Source: Apiosordaria backusii (taxonomy: Eukaryota > Ascomycota > Sordariomycetes > Sordariales > Lasiosphaeriaceae). From it: 64,000 nt of DNA. Both the position numbers and the translations under genes were made by a program. The notes under the pieces were generated by a model. It was not told the DNA's origin. It saw only the letters and a program-made list of their open reading frames with translations, and searched no databases. Of this stretch, positions 13,140-25,251 are shown piece after piece (the first letter of the stretch is position 1; every line of letters begins with the position of its first letter). The stretch spans positions 62,001 through 126,000 of the forward strand of contig JAUKTV010000016.1 of assembly GCA_030549205.1 (NCBI GenBank). Direction: 5' to 3'.

Positions 13140-16100
13140 CTAATTCCCCCCCTTTTTGGGAGTCTCAACCTCCTCACTCCCCCTCAGTGAACTCCTAGAG
13201 CTCTTACTCTCGATACTCTCCACCATCTCCAACACCCTCGTCCTCGACTTTTTGGGTCTCATCACCGGCACCCTCTCGGGGGTCATGGTAGTAGGACTCG
13301 GGCTCACACCAGAGTTACCCTCCAACCTCTCATACCTAACAGCCTCGGCAGTGTGCAGCCCCTCGGTTTTGATCTCTGCCTGACGCAGTGACGTAGAAGG
13401 CGATATCCCCATCGTGTGCGTAGTGATGATGCTCCCGGCTATTGACTCCCTTTTTCTGTCCCTATCATCATCCCCATTATCATCTTCCATTTGTGGTGGC
13501 CGCAACAGCTCAATCTCGGGCAGTTTCCCCTTCCCTTTCTCTTTCTGCTGCGTAGGTGTAGTAGGAGGCCCGGCATCATCCCAAGTATCATAATAACCCC
13601 CACCACCACCACCCCCACTACCACTATCATCCCATCCCCTCTCCCCCTCTCTCACCACCTCCCCCACCTCCCCTTCCTGCTCAATCTCCGCGTTCACAAC
13701 CCTCAATTTCTCCTTCGGAACAGTAAACATGACCTGCACCAACCTCTGCTCCACCGCCCTTTCAATATCCCATTCCCCATCCTGTGTCTCCTCCCCACCC
13801 CAACTTTGTCTGTTTTGCTTCCGCCTCTGCAGCGTCCCAGTTCTTACCACTCCCATACCGGTATCAACCCCCGTCCCGCTCTCCAACTTGTCCGCCAAGT
13901 TCAAATCCTCCCTGCTGCCCCCCGTGGCAGACGACTCCGGCGTCCCCTTTTCAAATACCCTCCTTATACTCCCCAACCAAGACCGCCGCTGCGGAGGCTT
14001 GGATTTAGACGGTGATCCGGGGACGTAGACATAGTCGGCGTCTTCCTCGTCTTTGTAACCATCGTAGTTGTAGATCTCGTACCCCCCCTGCCCGTCGTCG
14101 TAGTTTTCGTTTGTGGCTTGTGTCTGTTGTTGTTGTGTTTGTGTTGGTGTTTGACCACCACCCAACAATAACCCCGGACCTTCAGACTGCAAAGCCGGGA
14201 AGCTGGATCTTGCCGTGGAAAAAGTCGGTGCGGAGCTGGAACCGCCGCTGCCGCTGCTGCCTGGTTTTGTGTCGCCGTTGTTGTTCGCTGTGGCGGTGTT
14301 TACACGGAGCTGTTGCCTCTCTGCGCCGGGAATAAAAGAAAAGGCGCTGGCTTCTGACAAATTACTACCCGTTCTTTGGCCGTCGTCGAGATGAGTAGGA
14401 GAGTCTTGTCCTTGCGCCCCTCGTGTTGGGGACCGATTAACACTCCCCTGCTGCCCAGGATACAACCTCGGGGGCGTCTGGGATGTACCCGACCTGCACC
14501 GCCCGATTCTAGCGGTCAGCACTGCGTCGGCGACATCCACATCATTTTGCCAGTTCTGAACCTCTGGGTCTTGAGCCTGTTGTTGGGGTTTTCGCTCGGG
14601 GCTGGGGGAGTTGCCGCCTCGGGAGCTGTGGGTGCTGGGTGGTGGGAAGAGACCGCCAAGAGGGGTAGTGGCGGTGGTCGGTGTCAAGAATGGGTCGTCA
14701 TCCTCGGAGGAGTCCTGTGGTTTCTCCGGGCTCAGATGGCCGATAGTATGGCGCGGTTGCTGCCCGAGATCCCCTTCGTCATCTTCATCCGCTTCATAAA
14801 TCGGCGAGATGAGATTCGACCGGCCCGCTCCTCCTCCTCCTGGGGCGAACTCATAAGCTGTGGGCTTATTCGTTGGCTGATACAGCCCCCTGGCATTTTT
14901 GGAGGAGGAGGGCGGCGGCGGTGGCATGTACAATGATCCACCACCGGTTTTCCTTACACCACCCCGTAGGCCCTCGTACGCCACCAGTGACTTGCGCCCT
15001 TGGGAGTACGGGTCATCGCCACCAATGTACCATTCCCGGGCAGAGGCTGCTGTCCAGGGGAACATCAAACCGTGCTCGCGCTCGAGCATCTCGTCGTCGT
15101 TATCGTCCGAGATTATACCTCTAGGCAGCGAACCGTTGATGCCCTGTGACAAATCCCTGAGGGCGTCATTGCGAGAGCGTGTTTGCTGGCGGCGTCGGCG
15201 ATAGAAGATAAACCCGATAACCGAAAACAAGATCAACAACCCAACACCAATACCGACCCCAAGACCGATCTGTGTCTTTTTGTTGCTCTCATCACCTTCT
15301 GGCTGACCATCATCTGTATCACCCCCACTATTCCCACCCCTACCATCCCCTTGTCCTCCCCCTGAACTTCCACTCTCAGGCAGCACATACCCATCAACCC
15401 ACTCCATCCTCTTCAAATCCAAAAACCTCAACCCCTCAACTCCTTCCCCCCTTTTTCTCCTTCTCCCCCCACCCCCTTCATTGGCCTCACCAATCCCCCA
15501 CCCCCCATAAACGACCATAACATCCCCCGGCAGCACCGCCGCCCCATGTCCATACCTCCCCCCTTCCCCATCATCCCCCCCTTTAATCTCTGTATCTCTC
15601 CAAGTCCAACCCCCCAACCCCCCCAACCCCAAATCAACCACCACCACCTCCGGCTCCGCCCTTTGCCCAACATCCCCCACCCATCCCCCATAAACAACCA
15701 ACTTCGTCCCATCCTCACTCAACACCGTCGTATGCCCACTCCTGCTATCAACCTTCCCACCTCCAGAAATAGGAATAAAACTCCACGTCTCCTCCGGCAA
15801 GCTCCACACCGCAGCAGTACTCATATTGATAAACGCCTCTTGCGTGTGGCCCCCCAATAACACCCACCCATTTTGTTGCGTCAGCGCCCTCTCCCCCCCG
15901 AGGCAGTCGTCCGGTTGGAGAGGGAGGGCTGCAAAGCGGTCAGGGTAAACCCCGCGTTTGGGATGGGAGGGCCGGGGGGGGAGAGGTACCCCCCTTTCTC
16001 AGAAGTGGAGGAGGAGGATGGGGAGGAGGGGGACAAAGGAAGGCGGAACATGGAATTGGAGTACGTCGCGGAAAACTGTTGCGATTCAGGGGGGATGTCG

Positions 16101-16651
16101 ATGTCGGGGGAGGAGAGGTTGGTAAAGGGGCACATACCCCCGAAGAGGTAGATTGTTGGGGGGGATACCACTGGTGATAGCTGGAGAGAGAAAGAGATGG
16201 AGCCCCCTAGGTGAAAGGGTGCGAGGGAGGGTTGCGGGTGGGGGTGCCATGTTGGTGAGTTGGTGGTTGACGACGACCCAGATTCAGGGGACCACGTCCA
16301 GAGCGAGCCGTCAGACTGAGATGAGCAGTCGCCGGTAAAAATACCCAGGGTGCCGTTGGCGAAGATGGTGGGGGTGAAAGCGCCGGTTATGGTGGGAGGG
16401 GTGGATAACACCGAGGTGGTGAGGGATGAGAGGTTCAGGGACAAAAGCTCGAGAGTGTTATCGTCGTCGCTGCGGGGGGTGAAGATGTAGGCTGTGTCGA
16501 CTGGGTCTCCTTTTTTGTTTGGTGGTGGGAGGAGGATGGTTGTTGGAATGTAGGGCAGCTGCGCCGAAACTACCGTTGATAACACGAGAGCGGCTGTCGC
16601 CGTCGTCCACATGCATCTTGCCGTTGGCCCCGGACGGCGAGGTCCCGCCAT
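13140..16651 (-). CDS. Kelch-repeat membrane protein (one frame break in a G run)
   Basis: A secreted-pathway, single-pass membrane protein with an N-terminal Kelch beta-propeller; fungal proteins of this type are mostly uncharacterised. The start at 16651 (MAGPRRPG) is chosen because it precedes a hydrophobic signal stretch (TAALVLSTVVSAQ) and no earlier ATG is in frame. Kelch-like blades include IYLFGGMCPF, WVLLGGHTQEAF, LVVYGGW and VMVVYGGW. A Gly/Asp linker follows, then a transmembrane helix near residue 460-490 (GLGVGIGVGLLILFSVIGFIF) capped by YRRRRQ, then about 680 disordered cytoplasmic residues rich in Pro, Ser, Gly and Gln. The frame breaks at the seven-C run 15893-15899 (G on the coding strand). 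One extra base restores continuity from TASGG to ERALTQQNGWVLLGGH, for about 1170 aa. No intron fits the break. Its ligand and role are not known to me. Confidence 0.82.
15607..15630 (-). other. G-quadruplex-like G tracts in Kelch coding strand
   Basis: The plus strand shows runs of 6, 7 and 4 C separated by AA, so the coding strand and mRNA carry G4, G7 and G6 tracts with TT loops plus a flanking GG. This sits in the Kelch propeller at LGLGGLGG. It is the densest of many C-rich tracts between about 15300 and 15700. Confidence 0.6.
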
Positions 16652-17928
16652 TGTGGTCGTCCGTCCCCTCCAAAAGTCGCAGAGCCGAGGAATGTCGATG
16701 TTTAACTTTAACAACTCCCGTCCAACTCCTCCTCAAAAACAATGCATTGTTGTTCTCTGCCGTGTTCGAGATGCTTTTTGGTCTTCTTGCAGGGCCCAAT
16801 CCAAACAAAACTAACCCCACCGCGCCCGCTGTTGCATCCGATCCCTCGATCTTAGTTCGTCTGTGGAGTTGACGATCGTGTTAAGTATCAAAACAAAGAA
16901 AATAAACGGCGATTATAGACCGGGGTTGTTGGTGTTGTAGGTATAGCCGTCCAAAACCCCAGAAAGTGTGAGCTGGCAAATTCTTGTTTTGTCTCTCTTC
17001 CGCCCTTCCCGTCCCGTCCAGGGTCAAAAAGTAAAGCGCCGCCGAGTCGCAAAAAAGAGGCCCACCTCAGAACATCAAGAAAGATAGTTGGCAGGGGATG
17101 TCCACTCTTGTCTCTTAGCTCCAACTCCGACAGACGAAAAAAAAACGGCTTGTACGGAAAATCGAGATGGCTGGAGATATGGAGTCTTTCTGTGCGTTTT
17201 CCACAACGCAAACCTCCGAACAGATTGAAAGCAACAAAATGAGGGGAAAGGAGGGGAAAGTCAACAAACTGCCTTTTTCGCCAAAACGCTAGCACGAATA
17301 CGGAACGACTGGCTCATCGATATCAAATTCAGCGTGCACACTCCGAGAAGCTTGTGACTGAGCAAAATGACCTGCCTCTAACTACGATTGGCCAATTCCT
17401 CTGAGACCTCACCACAGTCCGTTCTCTTTTGGGAAATCTTGGGTGTGAAGCTGCGCCGCTGGTGCAGCACGCACGGTCAGCCATCGGCCCTCCTTCACAA
17501 GCGGGAGCCGTTGCCATGGCAACTATATCTCGTCACAAACATACACTGAGGGGCTGTCTCACACACACACACACACTGCCACTTCTCGTTCAAGATCACC
17601 GAAAATGACACAAATCAGATGGCGCAAGTCTCACATGATATTAAAATGAGCAAGAAACACTTCGTGCAATGTTCAGCCCGGTATTTCGCGATTACAGTAC
17701 AACCAAAAAAGAAAATGAAATTTTGTAAAAGGGGTTCCAATTGACTTTTCACTGTCTTTTGCGAGACAACGACGGTGGGTCAGCCACAGCCTGGGTCCAG
17801 CTTGACTGGTTGGACAATCTTGAATTGTGAGAAACAAAAAAAACTCAAGACACACTTTTTCTAAAGAAGAAAAGAATCCAAGAAACTCCCCAAGTGAGTA
17901 GACGCAAAGCAAAAAACAGAGAGAAATA
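16652..17928. other. Intergenic region (Kelch gene promoter side)
   Basis: A 1.28-kb gap upstream of the Kelch gene and downstream of the coiled-coil gene. It contains an AC dinucleotide tract near 17561-17576 and no frame I would call a gene. It presumably holds the Kelch promoter and the 3' UTR of the neighbour. Confidence 0.6.
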
Positions 17929-19620
17929 TCAGAGATCAATGTCAATATCATCATCATCATCATCCACCTCCACCGGAGGAGCCCTCGGAGGACGAAGCGC
18001 TGACGGCGACGGCAACGGCGTGTTGGAGAACCTCGCCGCCGCCGCCGCCGCCGACCCCGCCCGGTTCTCCCCCTTCAACCGCTCAATCTCCTTCAGCTGC
18101 TTATCCGCATGCGCCGTCCAATCCCGAACAAGCTTATTAAGCTCCTTGTTCTCCAGATCCAGCTTCTGAATCTGGCCCCTCAGCGCCTCGGCATTGTCCT
18201 TTTCCTTGAACAGCTTCTTGATCTTGATCCTACTGTCCTTATCCAAACTCCCCAACAGATCATCCCGCAGCGCGACGAGCTTCTTGTGCTCCTCGACCAG
18301 CGTCGTCAGCTCCCTCTCCTGCCTCTCGTTCTCCCGCTTGAGCCGGATGACATTCGCCATGTCTTCTTGGGCCTGCACGATCCGCTCCGTGTACCGCTTC
18401 TCCAGCACCGACACCCGCGAAGGGTCCGACGGCGAGACAGACGTCACCACGGTAGGTTGAGACTCGAGCAGCCTCGTGTGCGCCGTCGCCGGGTGGACGT
18501 TATGTGCCGGGAGGACAAACACCGTGTTCCTCCCCTGCCCAGCCAGGCGATAAAACCTGGACGGGATGTCAACATACACAATCCCCCTGGTGTACAGCTG
18601 CGAGGCTTCTTCAGATACAACGCTGCCCTCGCCAATCACCCCGCTGCTCTTCCAGATGGTGTCCTGCGCCTGGACGAGGGTTTCCTGCTTGTCGAGGATC
18701 TGGTGGATGTAACTGAAGATGTCCTCGCCCGCGTTGACGAGCACGTACTTGTCCTGCGGGTAGACGATCGAGTGCCCCTGGTTCGCGGCGTTGGGTCCCA
18801 CGACGGAGAGGTGCTGAGCGGGGATGACGGCTTCGCCTGCCAGGGCGTCGAGGGCGTTGTTGTAGGACCGCTCGAGATCGTGCATCCGACCAACCAAATG
18901 CTGCGTGTAGGTGAGCCACTGCCCCAAAAGAGTGTTGCGAGCGTGGTTGACGCTCTCCTTGGGCTCTTGGTCCGTCGGCAAGATGCTGAGCAGCCCGCCG
19001 GTGGTGCTGAACTCGTGGTCTAGTCTTTCCAAGCAGGCGTTGGCGTGCAAGATGAGATTCTGGTGGGTGGCGTACGGCTTTTGCTGTTCCCCTGCGTTCC
19101 TGGGTTTGGGGGCTTCGGCAAAGGGGCAGTGGTACGAGACGCCCTTGATCTCGTCGCGAGCGCGGACCTCGTTCAAGATGGCAGACAGGGGCACGTTGTG
19201 ATTCGCATCGTCGTTGGAGTAGGGGGTATTCAAATCGCACAGAAAATCAAAGGCGTCGTTAAGATGGGCTTTGATGGTTAGAGGATCACTGCCTGGGCCG
19301 CCGGCTCTGGCCCTGTTGAGACTGCCATCGCCAATCTCGCTCAAGCCGGGCGTAGGCGTCAAATATTTGATGAGAATGCACAGCGACTGCGCGTGCTGCT
19401 TGAGGGCAAGAAGTGTTGGGGGAGTCCCCTCGGTTGAGAGATAACCACAGTTGACGTGGCGGAGCACACCCTCCTTGACCACCTGCTCATAGATCCGCGA
19501 CCACTCGGAGTAGTATGGCAGGGAAAAGTCGGTTCCCTTGATGTAGCCGTCTTGCTCGCCATAGGGGTCGTCCTCATGGTCTGCCGTGTGGGCGTAGACT
19601 GGTGGTGGTGCGGATCCCAT
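17929..19620 (-). CDS. Conserved-looking coiled-coil protein of unknown function
   Basis: A single-exon gene of 563 aa. I do not recognise the family. The start at 19620 (MGSAPPPVYAHTADHEDDPYG) is the first ATG in frame, in a good context (CACCATGG). Residues about 40-340 look globular and mostly helical (TDFSLPYYSEWSRIYEQVV, QLYTRGIVYVDIPSRFYRLAGQG). Residues about 400-515 form a strong coiled coil rich in Lys, Glu and Leu (KRENERQERELTTLVEEHKKL). The tail is low-complexity: poly-Ala, Pro-rich, then an acidic run ending DIDIDL. There is no signal peptide or membrane segment, so a cytoplasmic or nuclear scaffold-like role is a guess only. Next to the divergent CSC1-like gene it shares a 2.3-kb upstream region. 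The 5' half of the coding strand is C-rich and the 3' half G-rich. Confidence 0.85.
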   Translation of the reverse strand: MGSAPPPVYAHTADHEDDPYGEQDGYIKGTDFSLPYYSEWSRIYEQVVKEGVLRHVNCGYLSTEGTPPTLLALKQHAQSLCILIKYLTPTPGLSEIGDGSLNRARAGGPGSDPLTIKAHLNDAFDFLCDLNTPYSNDDANHNVPLSAILNEVRARDEIKGVSYHCPFAEAPKPRNAGEQQKPYATHQNLILHANACLERLDHEFSTTGGLLSILPTDQEPKESVNHARNTLLGQWLTYTQHLVGRMHDLERSYNNALDALAGEAVIPAQHLSVVGPNAANQGHSIVYPQDKYVLVNAGEDIFSYIHQILDKQETLVQAQDTIWKSSGVIGEGSVVSEEASQLYTRGIVYVDIPSRFYRLAGQGRNTVFVLPAHNVHPATAHTRLLESQPTVVTSVSPSDPSRVSVLEKRYTERIVQAQEDMANVIRLKRENERQERELTTLVEEHKKLVALRDDLLGSLDKDSRIKIKKLFKEKDNAEALRGQIQKLDLENKELNKLVRDWTAHADKQLKEIERLKGENRAGSAAAAAARFSNTPLPSPSALRPPRAPPVEVDDDDDDIDIDL

Positions 19621-21964
19621 GGTGCCCGAGGTTTGCCTATATTGATGTCGTGATATATTTTGCAATTGCCAACGGAGTGTCGAACTTGCTCGAGTATGAG
19701 AGAATCGCCCGGTAGAAACATGGCTTGTTGATTATGTACGGCGAGTTTAGAGGTTCTATTGTTCTTTGTCTTGGACATGGTTTTGGAATGCCGGAAGCAA
19801 GCAAGAGCATTGTATTGAGCACTTGCTTCAACACCAGGACAAAGAACTGTCTCTATCCGGCTGCCACCATCGACGGAAACAGAACACTCCAAGTACAATT
19901 GACTGTCCTTGACTACAACTACGGCCAAACCTTCGCTGCTCAGTCTACGACTAGTTGAAATCCAACAGTCAATTGTCTGCAACAATGGGTGGCTGGAGTT
20001 TACCTAACACTGGTGTTGTCTTTGCTGTCTCCAGCCCGGAATAGTTACACTCCTCATGTCTCAGAAGAGAAGCTTCCACAGAACGCTATAACCCAGCGTT
20101 CGTATAGTTACACTTTCTCAGGCGCTCAATTGGGACCCTTCATATTTCTTGGGTCTTGACATGGAGCCAGTGGTAGCCCATGGTTCAAGTCCAACGCCCA
20201 AAATCTGGGGAAGCGCCGCATTGCATTCCCATCGCATGTCAATCTTTTCGGCCGGAGTACAACATAGTTTTCTCTGGGGTGTCTAGTCCCTGACTGGTAC
20301 GAGCCACAAAGTCAACAGAATTTGCGTCTTGTGTTCCAGACCGCGGAAAAGACCGACGAACAACAAGAGCTGAAGCTCGAATGGTGGCTTGAAAAGGTGG
20401 CGCTTGTCTGGTCGCAAAATGTCAAGTGTCGCGTGTTGACGTCGCGCAAAAGGGAAGCCGGACGCTGAGCAAGGGTTTTGGGTCACCCCAACCGGGAACA
20501 CCCCCCTGGTCACGCAGCGCTGGGCACCGGGCAATCACCGATCTGCGTGACAGAGGGGACCTCTGCGGCAGCCCACCTCGATCGTCACTTGTGTCTCCTC
20601 GTCTGTTCCAACGATGCGGTTGTTCCGCTTGGCGATGAGCTCAAAGACTCGAAGAAAGGAAGAAGATAAAGCAACTCGGCTCGTTGACGTTGGACGTAAT
20701 TAGCACAAAGAGACACCAAACGTCAAGTGCCCTTCCTGTTCCTTGAATGTGTGACGCGACCACCACGAGCTGAACAAAAGCGGGCCATTTCACCCTGCAG
20801 CAGAACAGCCCAGTCCAGACCGACTGCTGAGCTGGCTCTGTCACGGACACTGACTTGGGCACACCGCGACGGATTGCTCAGGCTGGCTTAGCGCCGTAGA
20901 TAGACACAGCAGAATTTGAGACATGCTGCTCATTGCTGGTGGTTGGTGACCTCTTTTTGGTGAGGGGGGCAGCAATCCATTTGTGATGGCTTTGAAAATC
21001 TTTTCTTGGCTGTTGATAGAGAACCGGCCCGGCAGGCTCAAGAGAGGGAGGAGTTATAGAGGAGTAGAGTTGAAATACCGAGAACAGGAAATGAGGTCTT
21101 CTTTTATTACATACGGAGCAATAGACTTGTGATGACCGCAGCCAAGCAGAGCGCAAAAGATGTGAGAGGTTCTGATACCGGTTCAAGAGAGGTTTCGTGG
21201 AGGTGGGGCAGCGTTGCAGTGGGAGCAAAAGCATTGCCGTGAACCCTGGCCGGCCCTGCTGAAAGGTGCATGGCCCTAATGAGAATGCGGCAACGCTTTG
21301 CGTCATGGAAATTCTGTGTCTCTCGGATCAAAAGAGCACAAAAGATTGATGCAGTGCCAATTGTCGGAGGCAAGGCCGAAGTGGCTTGCAATGCCCGCAA
21401 TATGCCCGTGTTGATAAAAGCCCGTTGTCTCCCCCGTTTTGACCGCGGCCGGCTCCAGCGGTCCAGCGGTTCCAGCGCGTTTGATACACCAAATTTCGTC
21501 CAATCCCAGAAGGGCGTAGCTTCACGACCCAATTTGACGCCGTCGTGGTTTCCCCTGCAAACCCACCAAATTGTGAGGCCCCTCCTCCAGCCCCCATCCC
21601 TGCGACGTTTCCTTCACCTGCTTCCCTGTCCACTCATTCCACACGCTGTCGGACGCACAAGCTCTGGGCGCGTCGTCCAGGAGACTCTCCTCCAACCCAT
21701 TCTCCCACATTACCCAGCCCGCCAATTTTTCTTCTTTTTTCCTGAGGATCTCTGATCTGTGATCTGCGATCTAACACGCTCGTTTCAGACCCTCCCTTTC
21801 TCTTTTGCGGGAGGGCGACTTTGTTTTCCAAAAAAAAACAACACCATTTACGACGATTTTGTCAACGATTCACGAACGTGCGACTTATACCCCACCGCTC
21901 GAGAAGAGCAGCCCCCTAACCCTACCTCGAAGCGCGCAGACGCTGAATCTGCAACACCGCCATC
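19621..21964. other. Shared upstream region between divergent genes
   Basis: A 2.3-kb bidirectional region between the coiled-coil gene (-) and the CSC1-like gene (+). Only short overlapping frames are present and none has a recognisable domain. It ends in a pyrimidine-rich leader and a telomere-like CCCTAACCCTA at 21914-21924, just before the CSC1-like start codon. Confidence 0.6.
21914..21924 (+). promoter_or_regulatory. Telomere-like CCCTAACCCTA box in leader of CSC1-like gene
   Basis: One and a half telomere-type repeats about 40 bases before the start codon at 21965. Such boxes can bind Myb-type factors such as Tbf1 in fungi. Function here is an inference from sequence alone. Confidence 0.35.
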
Positions 21965-24784
21965 ATGAGTAATAATACTACGGGCGAAGATGTATCAGAG
22001 ACATCCTCGTCGTTGTCGGGTAAGTTTTTATTGCTGATTGTGATGTCTGGGATAAAGCAAAGACAATGCTAACAAACCACACACAGCTCTGGTTTCGACC
22101 CTTGCCCCAGTTGCTATCATCTCTGGAGTTTACCTCGCCGTCTTCTTGATCTTGAGGCGTAGCAAGAGACGCTACTACGCCCCGCGAACTTATCTGGGAA
22201 GCTTACGGGAAAACGAACGATCGCCTCCTCTTCCCAGCGGCCTGTTCAACTGGGTGGGCAGCTTCTGGAGGATCCCTGATATTTACGCCCTTCAACACCA
22301 ATCCCTCGATGCCTATCTCTACATTCGATACCTGCGGATGGCACTTGTGCTCTGCGTGGTCGGCTGCCTCATTACCTGGCCCGTTCTTTTCCCCATCAAT
22401 GCCACCGGTGGCGGCGGCCAAACCGAACTCGATGTCTTGTCTTTCTCCAATGTCAACCCCGAATCTCACAAGAACCGGTATTATGCCCATGTTTTCGTTG
22501 GTTGGGCTTACTTCGGCTTTGTCATGTACCTGATCATGCGAGAGTGCATCTTCTACATCAACCTTCGTCAGGCGTTCCTGCTCAGCCCCTTTTACTCGGA
22601 GCGTATCTCGTCTCGCACCGTCTTGTTCACATGTGTCCCCGACGACTACCTGAACGAGACGAAGTTGCGACAGGTATTTGGCGAGGCCGCCAAGAATATT
22701 TGGATCACTGCTCGCACCGACGAGGTGGATGACCTGGTAAAGGAGCGCGACAAGGTTGCCATGAAGCTGGAGAAGGCCGAGGTCAAGTTGATCAAGCTCG
22801 CCAACAAGGCCCGCGAGAAGGCCATCAAGAGCGGCGCAAATGCCTCCGAAGCCGACAAGCAAGCAATCACGGGTGATGCCGAGTCTGGGAGTATCGCGGC
22901 CCGGTGGATTCCAGCCAAGTCTCGGCCGACACACCGAACAGGCCCTCTTGGTTTGATTGGTAAGAAGGTTGACACCATCAACTGGTGCCGCGCCGAGCTC
23001 GAGCGCCTGATCCCCGAGACGGAAGCCGTCCAAGCCAAGTACCGCAGCGGAGCCTACAAGAACGTTCCGGGAGTCTTCATTGAGTTTACGTCGCAAAAGG
23101 CCGCCGAGTCCGCCGCTCAGATGCTTGCTCACCACCAAGGCCTGCACATGTCGAACCGCATTGTCGGCATTCGCCCGTCCGAAGTAATTTGGAAGTCTCT
23201 GAACGTCCCCTGGTGGCAGATTGTGATCCGTCGTTACGCTGTGTACGCCTTCATCGCTGCATTGATCATCTTTTGGGCCATTCCTGTGGGTGTTGTTGGT
23301 GCTATTAGCAACATCAACTACCTGGCAAAGCAATCCTGGCTGCGATGGCTCAACGATATCCCGCAGGTTATTCTGGGAGTCGTGACCGGTCTTCTGCCTT
23401 CGGTGGCCCTTGCCATCCTCATGTCTCTGGTACCGATTGTCATGCGCCGTAAGTTTTTGGTTCTAACCTCCTCTACAATGTTCCGATATACTGACAAAAC
23501 CTATAGTTTGTGCCAAGTTGGCCGGTGAGCCATCAATTTCGGGGGTTGAGTTGTTTACACAGAACGCATATTTCGCATTCCAGGTTGTCCAAGTCTTCCT
23601 GATCACCACCTTGGCGTCATCTGCTCCAGTCGTCATCCAGAACATTATCGATTCTCCGGAGAAGACTCCTGAAATTTTGGCCCAAGGCTTGCCCAAGGCT
23701 TCCAACTTCTACATCACATATTTCATCGTTCAAGGCTTGACCATCGCCACCAGCGTGCTCACCCAGGTCATCGGCTTTTTCATTTTCACCATTCTCTACA
23801 AGTTCCTTGCCAACACACCGCGCGCTCTCTACCAGAAATGGTCTAACCTGAGTGCTATCTCATGGGGCAGCACCTTGCCGGTTTACACCAACATTGTGGT
23901 CATTGGTAAGCATCCCGCTTTCTCCTGTCCTGAAGTTTCGTCGCTAACTTTGAAAAAAAAATATAGCCATCACATATTCGTGCATTGCTCCTCTTATGCT
24001 CGGCTGGGCCACCATCGCCATGTTCCTCTTCTACTTCGCCTGGAGATACAACGTTTTCTTTGTTACCGATACCCAGATCGACACTCGCGGTCTCATTTAT
24101 CCCAAGGCGCTCAAGCAGCTCTTTGTCGGGCTCTATCTGGCCGAAATTTGCATGCTTGGTCTGTTCATTGCAGGCACAGCTCCCGGACCGGTCATCCTCA
24201 TGTTGATTTTCCTTATTTTCACCGTCTTGTTCCATGTCAGCCTCAACAACGCCCTCGACCCCCTTCTCTACAACCTGCCCATGTCTTTGTTGGCCGAGGA
24301 AGAGTCTGTCCGCCTCCTTGACGGACCGGGCCCAAGCCACAGCAACGGCAACGACAACGACAAGTTCCACGACCTGAACGGCGACGGCATTGTGGATGGC
24401 GCCGAAGAGCAAGTCGCCCATGCGCGAGCGGCCCGCAAGGCGGCCGAGGCTCACAGCAAGGGCAACTTCCTCACTCGGTTCTTGAAGCCCTGGATCTATG
24501 CCGACTACGCCACGCTCCGCAACCTCGTCCCTCGCCACGTGCCTATTCCGGAGTACACCCCCGAGATCATTGAGAATGCGTACAACCCCCCCAGCGTCAC
24601 TTCAAGCACACCTCTGCTGTGGATCCCCGCCGACCCGGCCGGTGTTTCCAAGCAGGAGATTGCTCACACGAGCAAGGTCATCCCCATCACGGACGAGGGC
24701 TGCACCCTGAACGAGAAGGGCAAGCTGGTGTGGGACGAGGAGGGCAGCAGGCCGCCCGTGTGGGAGGAGAAGATTTATTACTAA
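21965..24784 (+). CDS. CSC1/RSN1-family (DUF221) stress-gated cation channel
   Basis: A multi-pass membrane protein of the OSCA/TMEM63/CSC1 family: calcium-permeable channels opened by osmotic or mechanical stress. Four exons: 21965-22019, 22087-23448, 23507-23905 and 23967-24784. The introns are 67, 58 and 61 bp with GTAAGT or GTAAGC donors, and all phases agree, giving 877 aa. The N-terminus has three transmembrane segments (VAIISGVYLAVFLIL; LVLCVVGCLITWPVLF; WAYFGFVMYLIM). A cytosolic PHM7-type loop with charged helices follows (about 190-360), then the channel core beginning WWQIVIRRYAVYAFIAALIIFWAIPVG and running to about residue 760, including YFIVQGL and SLNNALDPLLYNLP. The cytosolic tail carries conserved motifs near IPITDEGCTL. 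Fungi carry several paralogues (Csc1, Rsn1, Phm7), and I cannot say which this is. Confidence 0.93.
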
Positions 24785-24887
24785 TTTTCACACGTATTAT
24801 GCATATTTGCATAGCGCATGGCATGGCATGGCATGGGCATTTGGCTTTTTATTATCAGACTGAAAAAGAGAGATAATATGATACCAA

Positions 24888-24916
24888 AGAGAGAGAGAGG
24901 GAGAGAGAGAGAGAGG
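24888..24916. repeat. GA dinucleotide microsatellite
   Basis: GA-rich tract with one GG interruption, followed by a purine-rich stretch including GAA triplets up to about 24950. Confidence 0.9.
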
Positions 24917-25076
24917 AAGAAAGGGAGTGAGATGAGAAGAAGAAGAAGATAATGGAATTTGCGCAGATACCCCCCCCCCAAACCACCACACTTTTGATGA
25001 TGGATAATACTTCGGATTGTGTTCTTTTCAGCTTTTAGGCTGAGAACAAAATTTTATTTGATAAGAGAGTTCTTTA

Positions 25077-25106
<30 letters not shown>
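25077..25106. repeat. GTT trinucleotide microsatellite
   Basis: About ten GTT units in a row, in the non-coding region downstream of the CSC1-like gene. Confidence 0.95.
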
Positions 25107-25107
<1 letters not shown>

Positions 25108-25251
25108 TGAAAGTGTTTTGTTAGGAGAAAGCGAGAAGCAGGTGTCATGATGGATGAGTTTAGGTAACTCGACTTTTGTTGGCGGGAGTTGATTAATTCA
25201 ATTTGGTGGTTATACAACCAATGTTACCTGTTGGTTGAAGGGGGAGAGGGT

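Noticed and set aside
18109..19023. 304-codon frame on the plus strand opposite the coiled-coil gene
   Set aside because: Arg/Leu/Pro-rich antisense shadow caused by GC-rich codons.
20160..20195. A-box/B-box-like words (CCAGTGG and GGTTCAAGTCC) suggesting a tRNA
   Set aside because: Boxes are too close together and no cloverleaf can be drawn.
22203..23333. 376-codon minus-strand frame opposite the CSC1-like gene
   Set aside because: Antisense shadow; the sense protein has clear transmembrane and family motifs.
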